From positions 1 to 64,000 of the forward strand of contig NZ_KE557306.1 in NCBI RefSeq assembly GCF_000442275.2: a stretch of 64,000 bases of DNA, given 5' to 3'. Of this stretch, positions 16,821 through 25,506 are shown one piece after another. A model generated the notes under the pieces. That model did not search any database. It saw only the letters and a program-made list of their open reading frames with translations, and was not told the DNA's origin. The stretch is from Litoreibacter arenae DSM 19593. GTDB lineage: Bacteria > Pseudomonadota > Alphaproteobacteria > Rhodobacterales > Rhodobacteraceae. The position numbers and the translations under genes were made by a program. The number at the start of each line of letters is the position of its first letter. The stretch's first letter is position 1.

Positions 16821-17849
16821 ATGACACAATCAGACACCACCAACCGCCGTATCGTTCTGGCAGAGCGCCCTCAGGGCCTGCCGGATGACAACACCCTGCG
16901 GCTGGAGCAGGCCGATATTCCCACCGCAGGCAAGGGCGAAATGCTGCTCCGCACGGTCTACCTGTCGCTCGATCCCTACATGCGCGGCCGGATGAACGAT
17001 GCCAAGTCCTATGCCGAGCCGGTCAAGCTGGGCGAGGTGATGACAGGGCAGGTGGTCGCACAAGTCGTCACCTCCGACGTCAAAGGCTTCGCTGAAGGTG
17101 ACTACGTGCTGGCGGGCAGCGGCTGGCAGGACTACGCGGTGTCGGACGGCACGCAGGTGCTCAACCTCGGGTCCGACCCCGACCATCCGTCCTGGGCCTT
17201 GGGCATCATGGGTATGCCCGGCTACACCGCGTATGCGGGCCTGTTGAAAATCGGTGAGCCGAAAGAGGGCGAAACCGTCGTGGTCGCCGCCGCCTCCGGC
17301 CCCGTAGGCGCCACCGTTGGCCAGATCGCCAAGCTCAAGGGCTGCCGCGTCGTGGGTGTCGCCGGTGGTCCCGAGAAATGTGCCCATGTGGTCGACAACC
17401 TCGGCTTCGATGCCTGCATCGACCACAAGGCAGACGACTTCGCCGACCAGTTGAAACAAGCCTGCCCCGACGGCATCGACGTCTATTTCGAGAATGTCGG
17501 CGGCAAGGTGCTCTACGGTGTATTGCCGCTGCTCAACCCGTTCGCACGGATGCCGGTCTGCGGCATGGTGGCTTGGTACAACCTGCCGGGCTTGCCGGAC
17601 GCCCCGGACATGGGGCCGGTCATCATGGGGACAATCCTGCGCATGAAGGTCAAGGTGCAGGGCTTCATCATCTTCGACAGCTTCGGGCCGGACACCTACA
17701 AGGAATTCGCCCGTGACATGGGCCAGTGGCTCAAAGACGGCAAGGTTAAATACAAGGAGCAGGTGGTCGAGGGTCTGGAGAACGCGCCGAAGGCGCTGAA
17801 CGACCTGCTCGAAGGTCGCAGCTTCGGCAAAATGGTGGTGAAGGTCTAG
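16821..17849 (+). CDS. NADPH-dependent oxidoreductase, CurA/leukotriene-B4-dehydrogenase type (MDR)
   Basis: 342 residues of the zinc-free medium-chain reductase family. Key segments are YLSLDPYMRGRMNDAKSYAE near 50, GMPGYTAYAGLLKIGEPKEG near 133, the nucleotide-binding loop AAASGPVGATVGQIAKLKG near 155, VYFENVGGKVL near 220 and FIIFDSFGPDTYKEF near 280. These enzymes reduce alkenals and alkenones with NADPH. The start follows ribosome site CAGGAG at 16809. The stop interlocks with that of trmD (CTAG). Confidence 0.9.
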   Translation: MTQSDTTNRRIVLAERPQGLPDDNTLRLEQADIPTAGKGEMLLRTVYLSLDPYMRGRMNDAKSYAEPVKLGEVMTGQVVAQVVTSDVKGFAEGDYVLAGSGWQDYAVSDGTQVLNLGSDPDHPSWALGIMGMPGYTAYAGLLKIGEPKEGETVVVAAASGPVGATVGQIAKLKGCRVVGVAGGPEKCAHVVDNLGFDACIDHKADDFADQLKQACPDGIDVYFENVGGKVLYGVLPLLNPFARMPVCGMVAWYNLPGLPDAPDMGPVIMGTILRMKVKVQGFIIFDSFGPDTYKEFARDMGQWLKDGKVKYKEQVVEGLENAPKALNDLLEGRSFGKMVVKV

Positions 17850-18655
17850 CCTTCGCCACCCTCGCGCTTGGCCCATAAATCGGGCCGGCGCGCTTTGGTC
17901 AGCGCTTCCGACTGCGCACGCCGCCAATCCGCAACCTTGCCATGGTCGCCGGAGGTCAGCACCTCCGGCACCCCCATCCCGCGCCATTCGGCGGGGCGGG
18001 TGTATTGCGGATGCTCCAGCATCCCGTCGGAGAAACTCTCCTCCTCGGTCGACGCCGCGTTGCCCAGCACATCAGGCAACAGCCGCACCGTGGCGTCGAT
18101 CATCGCCTGCGCCGCAATCTCGCCGCCGGTCAGCACGAAGTCACCAAGAGAAACTTCCTCAATCTCGTAGTGATCCAACACCCGCTGGTCGACGCCCTCA
18201 AACCGCCCGCACAGCAGTGTGATCCCATCCGCCTGCGCCCATTCCGCAGCTTTGGCTTGCGTAAACGGCGCACCGCGCGGCGACAGGTAGATCACCGGCC
18301 ACTTGGCCCGCTCAGACGTGCCACGGGCCGCAAAGTCCAGTGCCTTGCCCACGATATCCGCCCGCAGCACCATGCCCGCGCCACCGCCGTAAGGTGTGTC
18401 GTCCACGTTGCGGTGCTTGCCTTCGCCGAAAATGCGCAGGTCGATCGGGTCGATCGTCCATTTGCCCTCCTGCAACGCCTTGCCCGTCAAGGATGCCCCC
18501 AACACGCCCGGAAAGGCCTCCGGAAACAATGTCACGATCTTGGCGCACCACGCGCCTTTCAAGCGGGTGGGTTCCGCCATCAAGTCGCGCGGGGTCAGGG
18601 AGGCGGCGATGGTCTTGCGACCATGGGATTTCGACGGCGTGCTCATCCGCGCCAT
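17846..18655 (-). CDS. trmD: tRNA (guanine37-N1)-methyltransferase TrmD
   Basis: A SPOUT-class methyltransferase making m1G37 in tRNA and preventing +1 frameshifts. Signature segments are VTLFPEAFPGVLG near 43, HRNVDDTPYGGGAGMV near 82, LSPRGAPFTQAKA near 123, LLCGRFEGVDQRVLDHYEIE near 146, and LTGGEIAAQAMIDA. The N-terminus is about 35 residues longer than in E. coli TrmD, which seems usual for Rhodobacterales. An alternative ATG at 18646 is equally possible. It is part of the broken-up rpsP-rimM-trmD-rplS set. Confidence 0.96.
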   Translation of the reverse strand: MARMSTPSKSHGRKTIAASLTPRDLMAEPTRLKGAWCAKIVTLFPEAFPGVLGASLTGKALQEGKWTIDPIDLRIFGEGKHRNVDDTPYGGGAGMVLRADIVGKALDFAARGTSERAKWPVIYLSPRGAPFTQAKAAEWAQADGITLLCGRFEGVDQRVLDHYEIEEVSLGDFVLTGGEIAAQAMIDATVRLLPDVLGNAASTEEESFSDGMLEHPQYTRPAEWRGMGVPEVLTSGDHGKVADWRRAQSEALTKARRPDLWAKREGGEG

Positions 18656-18709
18656 CTACGCCAAACCGTGCGCCTTTGCAAAGCGCGATCCCGTGCTAGC
18701 TTCCTTTCC

Positions 18710-20035
18710 ATGACGCGCTTCAAACACACCCCGCGCGGTCTGGCGGTGCCGGACAGCCGCCTGTCCCGTCTGGCGCGGCTCGGCGGGCTCGCCGCAGGTG
18801 TTGCCGGGTCGGCGGCCCTCAACGGGTCGCGCGAGCTATTGTCCGGCAAGCGTCCGCAAGTGGCTGATCTGCTGCTCACTCCGGCCAACGCGTCGCGGCT
18901 GACGGGACAGCTTGCCCAGATGCGCGGGGCGGCCATGAAGATGGGCCAACTCATGTCGATGGAGGCCGACAACCTGTTGCCACCAGAACTGGCAGCGATC
19001 CTCGCCCAGCTTCGTGCCGACGCGCATTTCATGCCGCCCACGCAGCTCAAGAAGGTACTCGTCGCCAACTGGGGGCCGGATTTCCTCAAACGGTTCAAGA
19101 GCTTCGATGTAAGACCCCTTGCCGCCGCCTCCATCGGGCAGGTGCATCGCGCCACAACCATGGACGGGCGCGATCTGGCGGTGAAGGTGCAATATCCCGG
19201 CGTGCGCCGCAGCATCGACGCCGATGTGTCGAACGTCGCCACGCTGATCCGCATGTCGGGCCTGCTGCCCCGTGGCCTCGACATCAAACCTCTTTTGCAA
19301 GAGGCCCGTCGCCAGCTGCACGATGAGGCTGACTACCTCAGGGAAGGCACCATGCTAACACGCTTCGCGACCTTGCTGGCGGGGGATGAAGGCTTCACCG
19401 TGCCGACACTCCACCCCGATCTGACCACGCCCGACATCCTTGCCATGAGCTACACTCCCGGCGACGCGATAGACACGCTCGCGGATGCACCGCAGGCCTT
19501 GCGCGACGATGTGATGACGCGCCTCATCACCCTGACGCTTCGCGAAATTTTCGAGTTCCGCCTCATCCAGAGCGACCCGAATTTCGCCAATTACCGCTAT
19601 GACAGGAACACGGGCAAGCTGGTCCTGCTCGACTTCGGTGCGACGCGCGAACTGCCCGCGACGCTGGTCGACAACCTTCGCGCCCTGCTGGGGGCAGGGC
19701 TCCACGGGACGCGGGAAGACATGCGCGAAGCGGCCATCGCGACGGGCTACTGGGAAGCGACGACCGCCAAGCATCATCAGTTGCGTATGCTGGATATGAT
19801 GGAACTCGCCTTCGCTCCGCTGCGCGCGACTGTTCCGATAGATTTCGCCACCGACACGACCGCCGCTCGCCTGCGCGCGGCAGGGATGGACTTTGCCCGA
19901 TCCGGTGATCTGCCTGTGACGCCGCCACCTGTCGAGATGATGTTCATCCAACGCAAACTCGCGGGAACATATCTGCTCGCTTCGCGCCTCAAGGCACGCA
20001 TCGACATGACGCGCCTTCTCGCCCCATACCGCTAG
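18710..20035 (+). CDS. ABC1/UbiB-family atypical kinase-like protein
   Basis: 441 residues. The family marks are all present: the KxGQ motif (AAMKMGQLMSME, near residue 80), the Ala-rich loop (AAASIGQVHRA near 140), the lysine strand (LAVKVQYPGVRR), a catalytic-loop-like QSDPNFANYRY near 285, and the metal-binding LLDFGATRE near 305. UbiB/COQ8-type proteins support ubiquinone synthesis or lipid handling. Canonical ubiB lies with ubiE elsewhere in most genomes, so this is probably the second paralogue. It is divergent from trmD and sits where rimM-trmD would normally be contiguous. Confidence 0.9.
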   Translation: MTRFKHTPRGLAVPDSRLSRLARLGGLAAGVAGSAALNGSRELLSGKRPQVADLLLTPANASRLTGQLAQMRGAAMKMGQLMSMEADNLLPPELAAILAQLRADAHFMPPTQLKKVLVANWGPDFLKRFKSFDVRPLAAASIGQVHRATTMDGRDLAVKVQYPGVRRSIDADVSNVATLIRMSGLLPRGLDIKPLLQEARRQLHDEADYLREGTMLTRFATLLAGDEGFTVPTLHPDLTTPDILAMSYTPGDAIDTLADAPQALRDDVMTRLITLTLREIFEFRLIQSDPNFANYRYDRNTGKLVLLDFGATRELPATLVDNLRALLGAGLHGTREDMREAAIATGYWEATTAKHHQLRMLDMMELAFAPLRATVPIDFATDTTAARLRAAGMDFARSGDLPVTPPPVEMMFIQRKLAGTYLLASRLKARIDMTRLLAPYR

Positions 20036-20054
20036 GCTGCCCCATCATTGCTTC

Positions 20055-20141
20055 AAAAATACCTCGGGGTGTGGGGCAGAGCCCCACTAAAATCGGGGTG
20101 CGGGGGCAGCGCCCCCGCCGTAGCGACGGGCCGGAGGCCCG
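20055..20141 (-). repeat. 3'-end hairpin repeat downstream of rimM
   Basis: Three consecutive stems occur: GTGGGGC/GCCCCAC (20071-20087), GCGGGGGC/GCCCCCGC (20100-20118) and CGGGCC/GGCCCG (20127-20141). They are followed on the minus strand by CACCCCGAGGTATTTTTG. The same order of GC-rich stem, then CCCCGAGGTATTT and a T/A-rich tail, recurs at 52490-52560 and in shorter form at 30807 and 31075. Orientation fits a terminator for rimM. Confidence 0.7.
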
Positions 20142-20151
20142 GCGCAATCCC

Positions 20152-20658
20152 TCAGTCCAATAGCCCCTCCGGCGGATCTGCGATGACGCGGCCCGCCGCA
20201 AGGTCCACCGTCGGCACCGCCTCACGGGTAAATGGTAGCAGCACCGAGCCTTTCAGCGCGGGACCACGCAATTCCAGAATATCGCCCGCGCCGTGGTTCA
20301 GAACGGCGGCCACCTTGCCCAGCAGCTTGCCGCCGGTATCCAGCACTTCCAGCCCGATCAGGTCGGCGTGGTAGTATTCGTCGTCGGGCAGCGAGGGCAG
20401 CAGGTCGCGGGCCGCCGACAGCTTGACGCCGCGCAGGGCGTCCGCCTCGTCCTTGAAGCGCACACCGGACAGCCGCGCGGCGAAGCCGCCTTTGATGGCG
20501 CGGGTGATTTTCAACGTGTATTCGACGCCGTTATCGCCCTTCAAAGGCGCATAGAGTGCGATGTCTTCCGGCGTGGCGCAAAAGCTCTTCAGCCGCACTT
20601 CGCCCTTGACGCCGAACGCGCCTGCGATGGCACCTACAACAATCTGTTCCTTGCTCAT
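20152..20658 (-). CDS. rimM: Ribosome maturation factor RimM
   Basis: 168 residues. The N-terminal domain has [20 protein letters not shown], and the PRC-barrel domain has [38 protein letters not shown] and [19 protein letters not shown]. RimM helps 30S head assembly around S19 and 16S processing. ATG 20658 was chosen because it overlaps the stop of the upstream small gene as ATGA and gives the normal length. An upstream in-frame ATG at 20679 would overlap further. Confidence 0.96.
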   Translation of the reverse strand: MSKEQIVVGAIAGAFGVKGEVRLKSFCATPEDIALYAPLKGDNGVEYTLKITRAIKGGFAARLSGVRFKDEADALRGVKLSAARDLLPSLPDDEYYHADLIGLEVLDTGGKLLGKVAAVLNHGAGDILELRGPALKGSVLLPFTREAVPTVDLAAGRVIADPPEGLLD

Positions 20659-20801
20659 CCGCCTCGTGCTCCTGTGCAAACCTTGCCTACAATCGCGCCC
20701 CCTGCGTCAAGGCAGCGGTCTTGCCACACTCCGCGCTCTACCTTGAGGCCGCCATAGAACGCCAGTCCCATCAGCACCAGCGTGATCATGCGCCGGATCA
20801 T
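20655..20801 (-). CDS. 48-residue membrane protein between EVE gene and rimM
   Basis: A very short gene: [18 protein letters not shown], then a soluble tail with two cysteines ending in CTGARGG. One membrane helix covers about 4-19. It overlaps the gene on each side by 4 bases (ATGA at 20798-20801 and at 20655-20658), the usual sign of translational coupling, which supports a real gene. I do not recognise the family. Confidence 0.7.
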   Translation of the reverse strand: MIRRMITLVLMGLAFYGGLKVERGVWQDRCLDAGGAIVGKVCTGARGG

Positions 20802-21220
20802 ACGTCCAGCCCCATCGCATCCGCGATCAGCCGGTAATCGACTTCTGGAATGGTGAATTTGCCCTGCCGGAAGGCCATGCCCCAATGGCTGGGACGGGTG
20901 ACGAAGGACAGCTGCTCAAGCAGCGGTCGCACCGGCACCTCCGTCACGTCGTCAAACACCGCGTCGCGGACCCACGCGGGCATGCCGGTCATGTAGTCCA
21001 TCTGCCGCGGCACATCGCCGGTGATCGTGGCATGGCCCACAAAAGCCTGCACCGGATCGCCGTCAAAGCCGGTCCTGGGCGCGTAGAAGATCACTTTGTC
21101 GCCCACATCCAGATTGCGCACGGCGGCTTCCTTGCCGTGGCTGAAGGCGACGAAGCCCTGCCGTTTGCCCTCGGCCACATGGGCGGAGTGGACGACACCT
21201 ATGACATAGCGCGGGCTCAT
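20798..21220 (-). CDS. EVE-domain protein
   Basis: 140 residues of the EVE (PUA-like) fold: RYVIGVVHSAHVAEGKRQGF, then VGDKVIFYAPRTGFDGD, AFVGHATITGD and FVTRPSHWGMAFRQGKFTI. EVE domains bind modified bases in RNA or DNA. The target here is unknown. The ATG at 21220 overlaps the bluB stop by 4 bases, and the downstream gene overlaps likewise, so it is in the rpsP-bluB-EVE-rimM run. Confidence 0.9.
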   Translation of the reverse strand: MSPRYVIGVVHSAHVAEGKRQGFVAFSHGKEAAVRNLDVGDKVIFYAPRTGFDGDPVQAFVGHATITGDVPRQMDYMTGMPAWVRDAVFDDVTEVPVRPLLEQLSFVTRPSHWGMAFRQGKFTIPEVDYRLIADAMGLDV

Positions 21221-21846
21221 GCGCGGCGGATGTCGAGCGCGGCGGCGCGGGCTTCCCAACCCTCGCGGGCCAGTTCCGGCGTGTCATGGTCGCCTTCGGG
21301 GTAGCCGATGCAGAAATATCCGATCAGGGCCCAATTCTCCGGCACACCTAAATCGCGGCACAGCCGCGCGGGGTCCAGCACGGACACCCAGCCCAGCCCC
21401 AGCCCTTCGGCGCGGGCGGCGAGCCAGAACAGGGTCACCGCCGAAACGACCGAGTAGCGCCGCATCTCCGGCATCGAGCCTGCGCCCAAGCCGTGCCCCT
21501 TCGTGGTAGCGTCGTCGCAGAAGACCGCAAGCTGCACCGGCGCGCGGTCCATGCCCGCCAGTTTCAGCCTGGCGTAATTGTCGGCCTTGTCGCCGTCATA
21601 GCGGGCCAGGGCTTTGGCATTGGCGATCTCGAAATTGTCGCGGGCTGCGGCGCGGGCAGACGGGCTTTCGACCCGCACGATGCGCCACGGCTCCGACAGC
21701 CCCACCGAGGGGGCATGCGAAAATGCGTCGAGGCACCGCATCAGCAGTGCCTCGTCCACGGGTATGGTGCGAAAGTGGCGCACGTCGCGCCGCCACCGCA
21801 TCAACTCATATAGCTCGTCCCGGAAAGCCGGTTCGAAGTCACGCAT
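21217..21846 (-). CDS. bluB: 5,6-dimethylbenzimidazole synthase BluB
   Basis: A 209-residue nitroreductase-fold enzyme that breaks FMN to make the lower ligand of vitamin B12. Family segments are MRWRRDVRHFRTIPVDEALL near 16, FSHAPSVGLSEPWRIVRV near 42, DDATTKGHGLGAGSMPEMRR near 110 and LGLGWVSVLDPARL near 150. The asparagine/serine-rich FMN pocket and the LGAGSMPEMRRYS loop favour BluB over ordinary nitroreductases. It begins 15 bases after rpsP, an unexpected place for a cobamide gene, and no cobalamin riboswitch is seen. Confidence 0.92.
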   Translation of the reverse strand: MRDFEPAFRDELYELMRWRRDVRHFRTIPVDEALLMRCLDAFSHAPSVGLSEPWRIVRVESPSARAAARDNFEIANAKALARYDGDKADNYARLKLAGMDRAPVQLAVFCDDATTKGHGLGAGSMPEMRRYSVVSAVTLFWLAARAEGLGLGWVSVLDPARLCRDLGVPENWALIGYFCIGYPEGDHDTPELAREGWEARAAALDIRRA

Positions 21847-21861
21847 AGCCAGAGGCGCAGA

Positions 21862-22275
21862 TTACTCTGCGGACTGCTCGGCGGCAGCTTCTTCAGCTGG
21901 TGCTTCCTCGGCAGGAGCGTTCTTGGCTTCCTCCGCGGCAGCAGCCTTCGCGGCTTTCTCTTCAGCGCGGTCCTGCGCTTTCTTGCCCGGCTCGCCTTTT
22001 TTCAGGTTGGCGCGCTCTTTCTTCTCGATAACGCCAGCGGCTTCGAGGAAACGCGATACACGGTCGGACGGCTGAGCGCCCTGATCCAGCCAGTACTGCA
22101 CGCGTTCCATGTCGAGCTTCACGCGCTCTTCGCTGTCTTTTGGCAACAGCGGGTTGTAGGTGCCCAGTTTCTCGACGTAGCGGCCATCGCGCGGCATGCG
22201 GGTGTCAGCTGCAACGACACGGTAGAAGGGGCGCTTTTTGGACCCACCACGGGACAGACGGATTTTCATTGCCAT
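21862..22275 (-). CDS. rpsP: 30S ribosomal protein S16 with long acidic/Ala tail
   Basis: 137 residues. Residues 1-85 are ordinary S16 ([60 protein letters not shown]). The tail from about residue 90 is a Lys/Ala/Glu repeat ending in [16 protein letters not shown], about 45 residues longer than E. coli S16. Similar tails occur in other alphaproteobacteria. It starts the minus-strand run towards rimM. Confidence 0.97.
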   Translation of the reverse strand: MAMKIRLSRGGSKKRPFYRVVAADTRMPRDGRYVEKLGTYNPLLPKDSEERVKLDMERVQYWLDQGAQPSDRVSRFLEAAGVIEKKERANLKKGEPGKKAQDRAEEKAAKAAAAEEAKNAPAEEAPAEEAAAEQSAE

Positions 22276-22322
22276 TGTTTGGTTCTCCTTAGGATGGCTT
22301 GGTTGGCGGGGTAAACCCCGCC

Positions 22323-22619
22323 CTACGATTGGATTTTCTTGTGGTTCTGGATGACTTCCCGAATGATGAAATTCAGGAAGGATTTGGCGAAGTCGGGGTC
22401 GAGGTCGGCGCGTTGTGCCAGATCCTCTAGTCGTTTGATTTGCTGCGCTTCGCGGTCGGGATCGCTTGGCGGCAGGTCGTGCTCGGCCTTCAGCTTGCCG
22501 ACGGCCTGGGTGTGCTTGAAGCGCTCGCCCAGCGTATAGACAAGGATCGCGTCCAGCCGGTCGATGCTGGCGCGGTGTTCCTTCAGGATTTCGGCGGCGC
22601 GGGTCACGGCATCAGTCAA
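22323..22619 (-). CDS. Monofunctional chorismate mutase (AroQ class)
   Basis: About 98 residues, all-helical. The sequence [20 protein letters not shown] carries the first active-site Arg and the hydrophobic helix. [20 protein letters not shown] gives the Lys and Asp, then [13 protein letters not shown], and a C-terminal helix [18 protein letters not shown] carries the Gln. It converts chorismate to prephenate for Phe/Tyr synthesis. The most likely start is TTG 22619, with ribosome site GAAAGG 8 bases upstream and an 8-base overlap with the acetyltransferase stop. A GTG at 22607 is the alternative. Confidence 0.88.
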   Translation of the reverse strand: MTDAVTRAAEILKEHRASIDRLDAILVYTLGERFKHTQAVGKLKAEHDLPPSDPDREAQQIKRLEDLAQRADLDPDFAKSFLNFIIREVIQNHKKIQS

Positions 22620-23214
22620 GGGGGAACCCTTTCGGCTTGAAGGCGGGGTCTTGGTAGTGGCTGATCTCCATGGCGATGCCGTGGGACAGCTGCGTGTCTT
22701 GCAACGCGCCGGGCGCAGGATGGCGGTAGACGGCGTCGTCGTCGCCAATGGATTTGGCGTCCTTGTCCTTGACGCAGCCAAGGCGTTCGGCCAGGCGGAC
22801 CGAGTTCAGATTGTAGGGGTCCAGATAGCTGACGGCCCCATCCCAGCCAGTGGTGTAGAAATGGCGACGCGCGGCGTCGACGGCTTCCAGCGCATAGCCT
22901 TTGCCTGCAACGTCCGGCCAGATGATCCAGCCGATCTCGCGCTCCGGCCACATCGCGGGCTGCCAGCCGCCTGCCATGCCCAGCGTCGCGTCGCTGTTCT
23001 TGTCGTGGATCATCCACATACCGAAGCCGCGAATTTCCCAGTGGCCGATTTCGGCAGCATAGAGCATCCACGACTCGTAAGGGTTCAACGGCCCGCCCAT
23101 GTAGCGGGCGCGGAAGCTGGTGAACGTCGCCTTGAAGTCGGGATAGTCCTGCGGCTCCGGCCCTTTGAGGACCAGACGTTCGGTTTCCAGCACGGGGATG
23201 TCGCGGTGGCCCAT
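22612..23214 (-). CDS. GNAT-family N-acetyltransferase (RimJ/RimL-like)
   Basis: 200 residues. The N-terminus VLETERLVLKGPEPQDYPDF is typical of the RimJ/RimL branch. The acetyl-CoA site region reads EIGWIIWPDVAGKGYALEAV near 92, followed by YLDPYNLNSVRLAERLGCVK near 130. The substrate is unknown. It overlaps the ffh stop by one base and the chorismate mutase start by 8 bases, so it is translated in the ffh operon. Confidence 0.88.
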   Translation of the reverse strand: MGHRDIPVLETERLVLKGPEPQDYPDFKATFTSFRARYMGGPLNPYESWMLYAAEIGHWEIRGFGMWMIHDKNSDATLGMAGGWQPAMWPEREIGWIIWPDVAGKGYALEAVDAARRHFYTTGWDGAVSYLDPYNLNSVRLAERLGCVKDKDAKSIGDDDAVYRHPAPGALQDTQLSHGIAMEISHYQDPAFKPKGFPLD

Positions 23215-24695
23215 TACTTTTTCTTCCCGAACCCTGACAGACCCGGCGGCAGTTGGGCACCGCCGCCCAAACCGGGCATGCCGCCCATTCCGCCAAGCTT
23301 TTTGGCGGCGGCTTCCATGGCGGCGGGGTCGTTCATGTCGGGCATGCCGCCCTTGCCGAACATGCCCTTCATGGCCTGTTTCAGCATCCCGCCTTTGCCC
23401 ATCTTCTTCATCATGTCGCCCATTTGGCGCTGCATCTTGAGAAGTTTGTTGAGGTCCGAGACCTCCATCCCCGCGCCCTTGGCGATGCGCTTCTTGCGCG
23501 ACGCCTGCAAAAGCTGCGGGTTGGCGCGCTCGCGCTTGGTCATCGACTGGATGAGGGCAATCTGCTGTTTCAGCATCTTGTCGTCCATGCCGGCCTCTTT
23601 GGCCTGACCTGCCATCTTCTTCATGCCGGGCATCATGCCCATGAGGCCTTCCATACCGCCCATCTTGAGCATCTGCTCAAGCTGGTTTTTCAGGTCGTTC
23701 ATGTTGAACTGACCCTTCTGGAAGCGCTTCATCATCTTCTCGGCTTGTTCGGCCTCGATGGTTTCCTGCGCCTTTTCGACCAAGGCGACGATATCGCCCA
23801 TGCCAAGAATGCGGCCCGCGATGCGGTCCGGCTCGAACGTCTCCAGCGCGTCCATCTTCTCGCCAAGGCCGACGAACTTGATCGGCTTGCCGGTGACCGC
23901 GCGCATGGACAGGGCCGCACCGCCGCGACCGTCGCCATCCATACGGGTAAGAACGACGCCGGAGATGCCGATTTTGCCGTCGAATTCTTCCGCGACCTCG
24001 ACGGCGACCTGACCTGTCAGGCCGTCGACGACCAGCAGCGTTTCGCGCGGTTTGACGATGTCGCGGACGTCTTCGACTTCCTGCATCAGCACTTCGTCGA
24101 TTTGCAAGCGGCCGGCGGTGTCGAGCATATAGACGTCATAGCCGCCCAAGGTCGCCTGTTGCTTGGCGCGTTTGGCGATGTCGACGGGCTTCTCGCCCTT
24201 GACGATCGGCAGGGTGTCCACGCCGATTTGCGCACCGAGGATCGCCAACTGCTCCATGGCCGCAGGACGGTTCACGTCGAGCGACGCCATCAACACGCGC
24301 TTGTTGTTCTTCTCTTTCAGCCGCTTGGCCAGCTTGCCGGTGGTCGTGGTCTTACCGGAGCCTTGCAGACCCACCATCAGGATCGGGGCTGGGGGGCTGT
24401 CGATTTTCAACTCGCCCGGCGTGTCGTCGTCGCCTGCCAGCACATGCTTCAACTCGTCATGGACGATCTTGACGACCTGCTGACCTGGGGTGATCGACTT
24501 GGTGACGTTCTGGCCGGTGGCCTTGTCCGCCACGGCTTTGACGAAATCGCGGGCCACGGGCAGCGAGACGTCGGCTTCGAGCAGGGCGACACGCACCTCG
24601 CGCAGGGCGGTCTTGACGTCGTCCTCGGACAGCGCACCTTGCTTTGTGAGCTTATCAAAGACGCCGGAGAGGCGTTCGGACAGATTCTCAAACAT
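23214..24695 (-). CDS. ffh: Signal recognition particle protein Ffh
   Basis: A 493-residue SRP54 GTPase. The N domain opens MFENLSERLSGVFDKL. The G domain has GLQGSGKTTTTGKLAKRL (Walker A, near 108), VYMLDTAGRLQIDE near 190 and GVVLTRMDGDGRGGAALSMR near 245. The methionine-rich M domain covers about 325-430, followed by a Gly/Met-rich tail. With 4.5S RNA it targets membrane proteins to FtsY and SecYEG. No SRP RNA gene was found next to it. Confidence 0.98.
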   Translation of the reverse strand: MFENLSERLSGVFDKLTKQGALSEDDVKTALREVRVALLEADVSLPVARDFVKAVADKATGQNVTKSITPGQQVVKIVHDELKHVLAGDDDTPGELKIDSPPAPILMVGLQGSGKTTTTGKLAKRLKEKNNKRVLMASLDVNRPAAMEQLAILGAQIGVDTLPIVKGEKPVDIAKRAKQQATLGGYDVYMLDTAGRLQIDEVLMQEVEDVRDIVKPRETLLVVDGLTGQVAVEVAEEFDGKIGISGVVLTRMDGDGRGGAALSMRAVTGKPIKFVGLGEKMDALETFEPDRIAGRILGMGDIVALVEKAQETIEAEQAEKMMKRFQKGQFNMNDLKNQLEQMLKMGGMEGLMGMMPGMKKMAGQAKEAGMDDKMLKQQIALIQSMTKRERANPQLLQASRKKRIAKGAGMEVSDLNKLLKMQRQMGDMMKKMGKGGMLKQAMKGMFGKGGMPDMNDPAAMEAAAKKLGGMGGMPGLGGGAQLPPGLSGFGKKK

Positions 24696-24895
24696 GGGCT
24701 CTCGGCTCCTTTTTCTTCCTCATGGTTGGCCCATACCTAAGGTCGGACCGGCTAAACGACAATTGCCCCCGCCACTCATCACAAGTGGAGTCCAAACAAG
24801 CAGTTTGGCCCCCACGGGCGCGACGCGCTGATGGGGGGCGATCCCTGCCTCATGGCGGGGACCGGAAGTCTGGTGCTTCCGGATGTTGGGGCGAT
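24696..24895. other. Structured intergenic region upstream of ffh (several hairpins)
   Basis: 200 bases between two minus-strand genes with unusual secondary-structure potential. The stems are CCAAAC-aagca-GTTTGG (24792-24808), GCCCCC/GGGGGGC (about 24808-24839) and CCGGAAG/CTTCCGG with a 7-base loop (24862-24882). None has a T run. It is not an SRP RNA, because the GGAAGGAAGCAGC core is missing. It could be a leader of ffh, the end of the upstream transcript, or a small RNA. Confidence 0.4.
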
Positions 24896-25378
24896 TTACG
24901 CCGTGGGCTGCTGTGAGTCAAGCCAAGCGTTGATCGTGTCTGCCATGCCGTGATGGTCGCTGAAATTGCTGTAGGCCAGCGTTAGCGGGTGCGTGCCGGC
25001 GCTTTGGCCTTCGGGAAAGACCAGCGCCACGCGGTAGGTTGCGCCGCCGTCTTTCGTGCTGCTCTGCTGCACGATGGCTTGGTCCACCTCGTTCAGCTCA
25101 TGCACGACCTGAGAGCTGCCCAGCAGCGTTTTGCGCCGGAAGATAAGCCGGCCTTCAGGGCGCAGAAACAGCACCTGCGTGCGGCGGGCGAAGAAGTAGA
25201 TCAGGATCAGGGGTATGACACTTGCAGCCATGAAGATGAGGCCCATAGGTTGACCGCTTAGGAAAATCGACAGGCCGATTGCAAAGAACAGCGCCCAGCC
25301 AGCGACCAGCGCAAGCGAGATGACCCAAGGCCGGTTTTCGATGATAAGCTGCTCGGGCAGATTGCGGGTGACTTTCAT
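24896..25378 (-). CDS. Membrane protein of unknown function
   Basis: 160 residues. Two adjacent membrane segments (about 16-38 and 43-62) are followed by a soluble domain with RRTQVLFLRPEGRLIFRRKT and SSTKDGGATYRVALVFPEGQ, which looks like a PH-like or bacterial pleckstrin-type beta domain. I do not recognise a named family. ATG 25378 is preferred over a longer start because residues upstream have no membrane or family character. It is divergent from the LysR gene. Confidence 0.7.
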   Translation of the reverse strand: MKVTRNLPEQLIIENRPWVISLALVAGWALFFAIGLSIFLSGQPMGLIFMAASVIPLILIYFFARRTQVLFLRPEGRLIFRRKTLLGSSQVVHELNEVDQAIVQQSSTKDGGATYRVALVFPEGQSAGTHPLTLAYSNFSDHHGMADTINAWLDSQQPTA

Positions 25379-25506
25379 GGGGCGGAGCGTAGCGGGTCCT
25401 TCAGAATTGAAAAGGGGAGGCATCCCGCTTTCCTCTTGCAATATCGAACTGATCTGGAATGGTTCTCGCAGGTTTGCGCATCTGCGCACAAGGGAGACAA
25501 CGCGAG

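Noticed and set aside
23253-24740. A 495-codon plus-strand frame across ffh
   Set aside because: Leu/His/Asp-rich antisense shadow of ffh with no recognisable domain.
24696-24895. SRP (4.5S) RNA gene next to ffh
   Set aside because: The universal GGAAGGAAGCAGC-type core is absent on both strands despite local hairpins.
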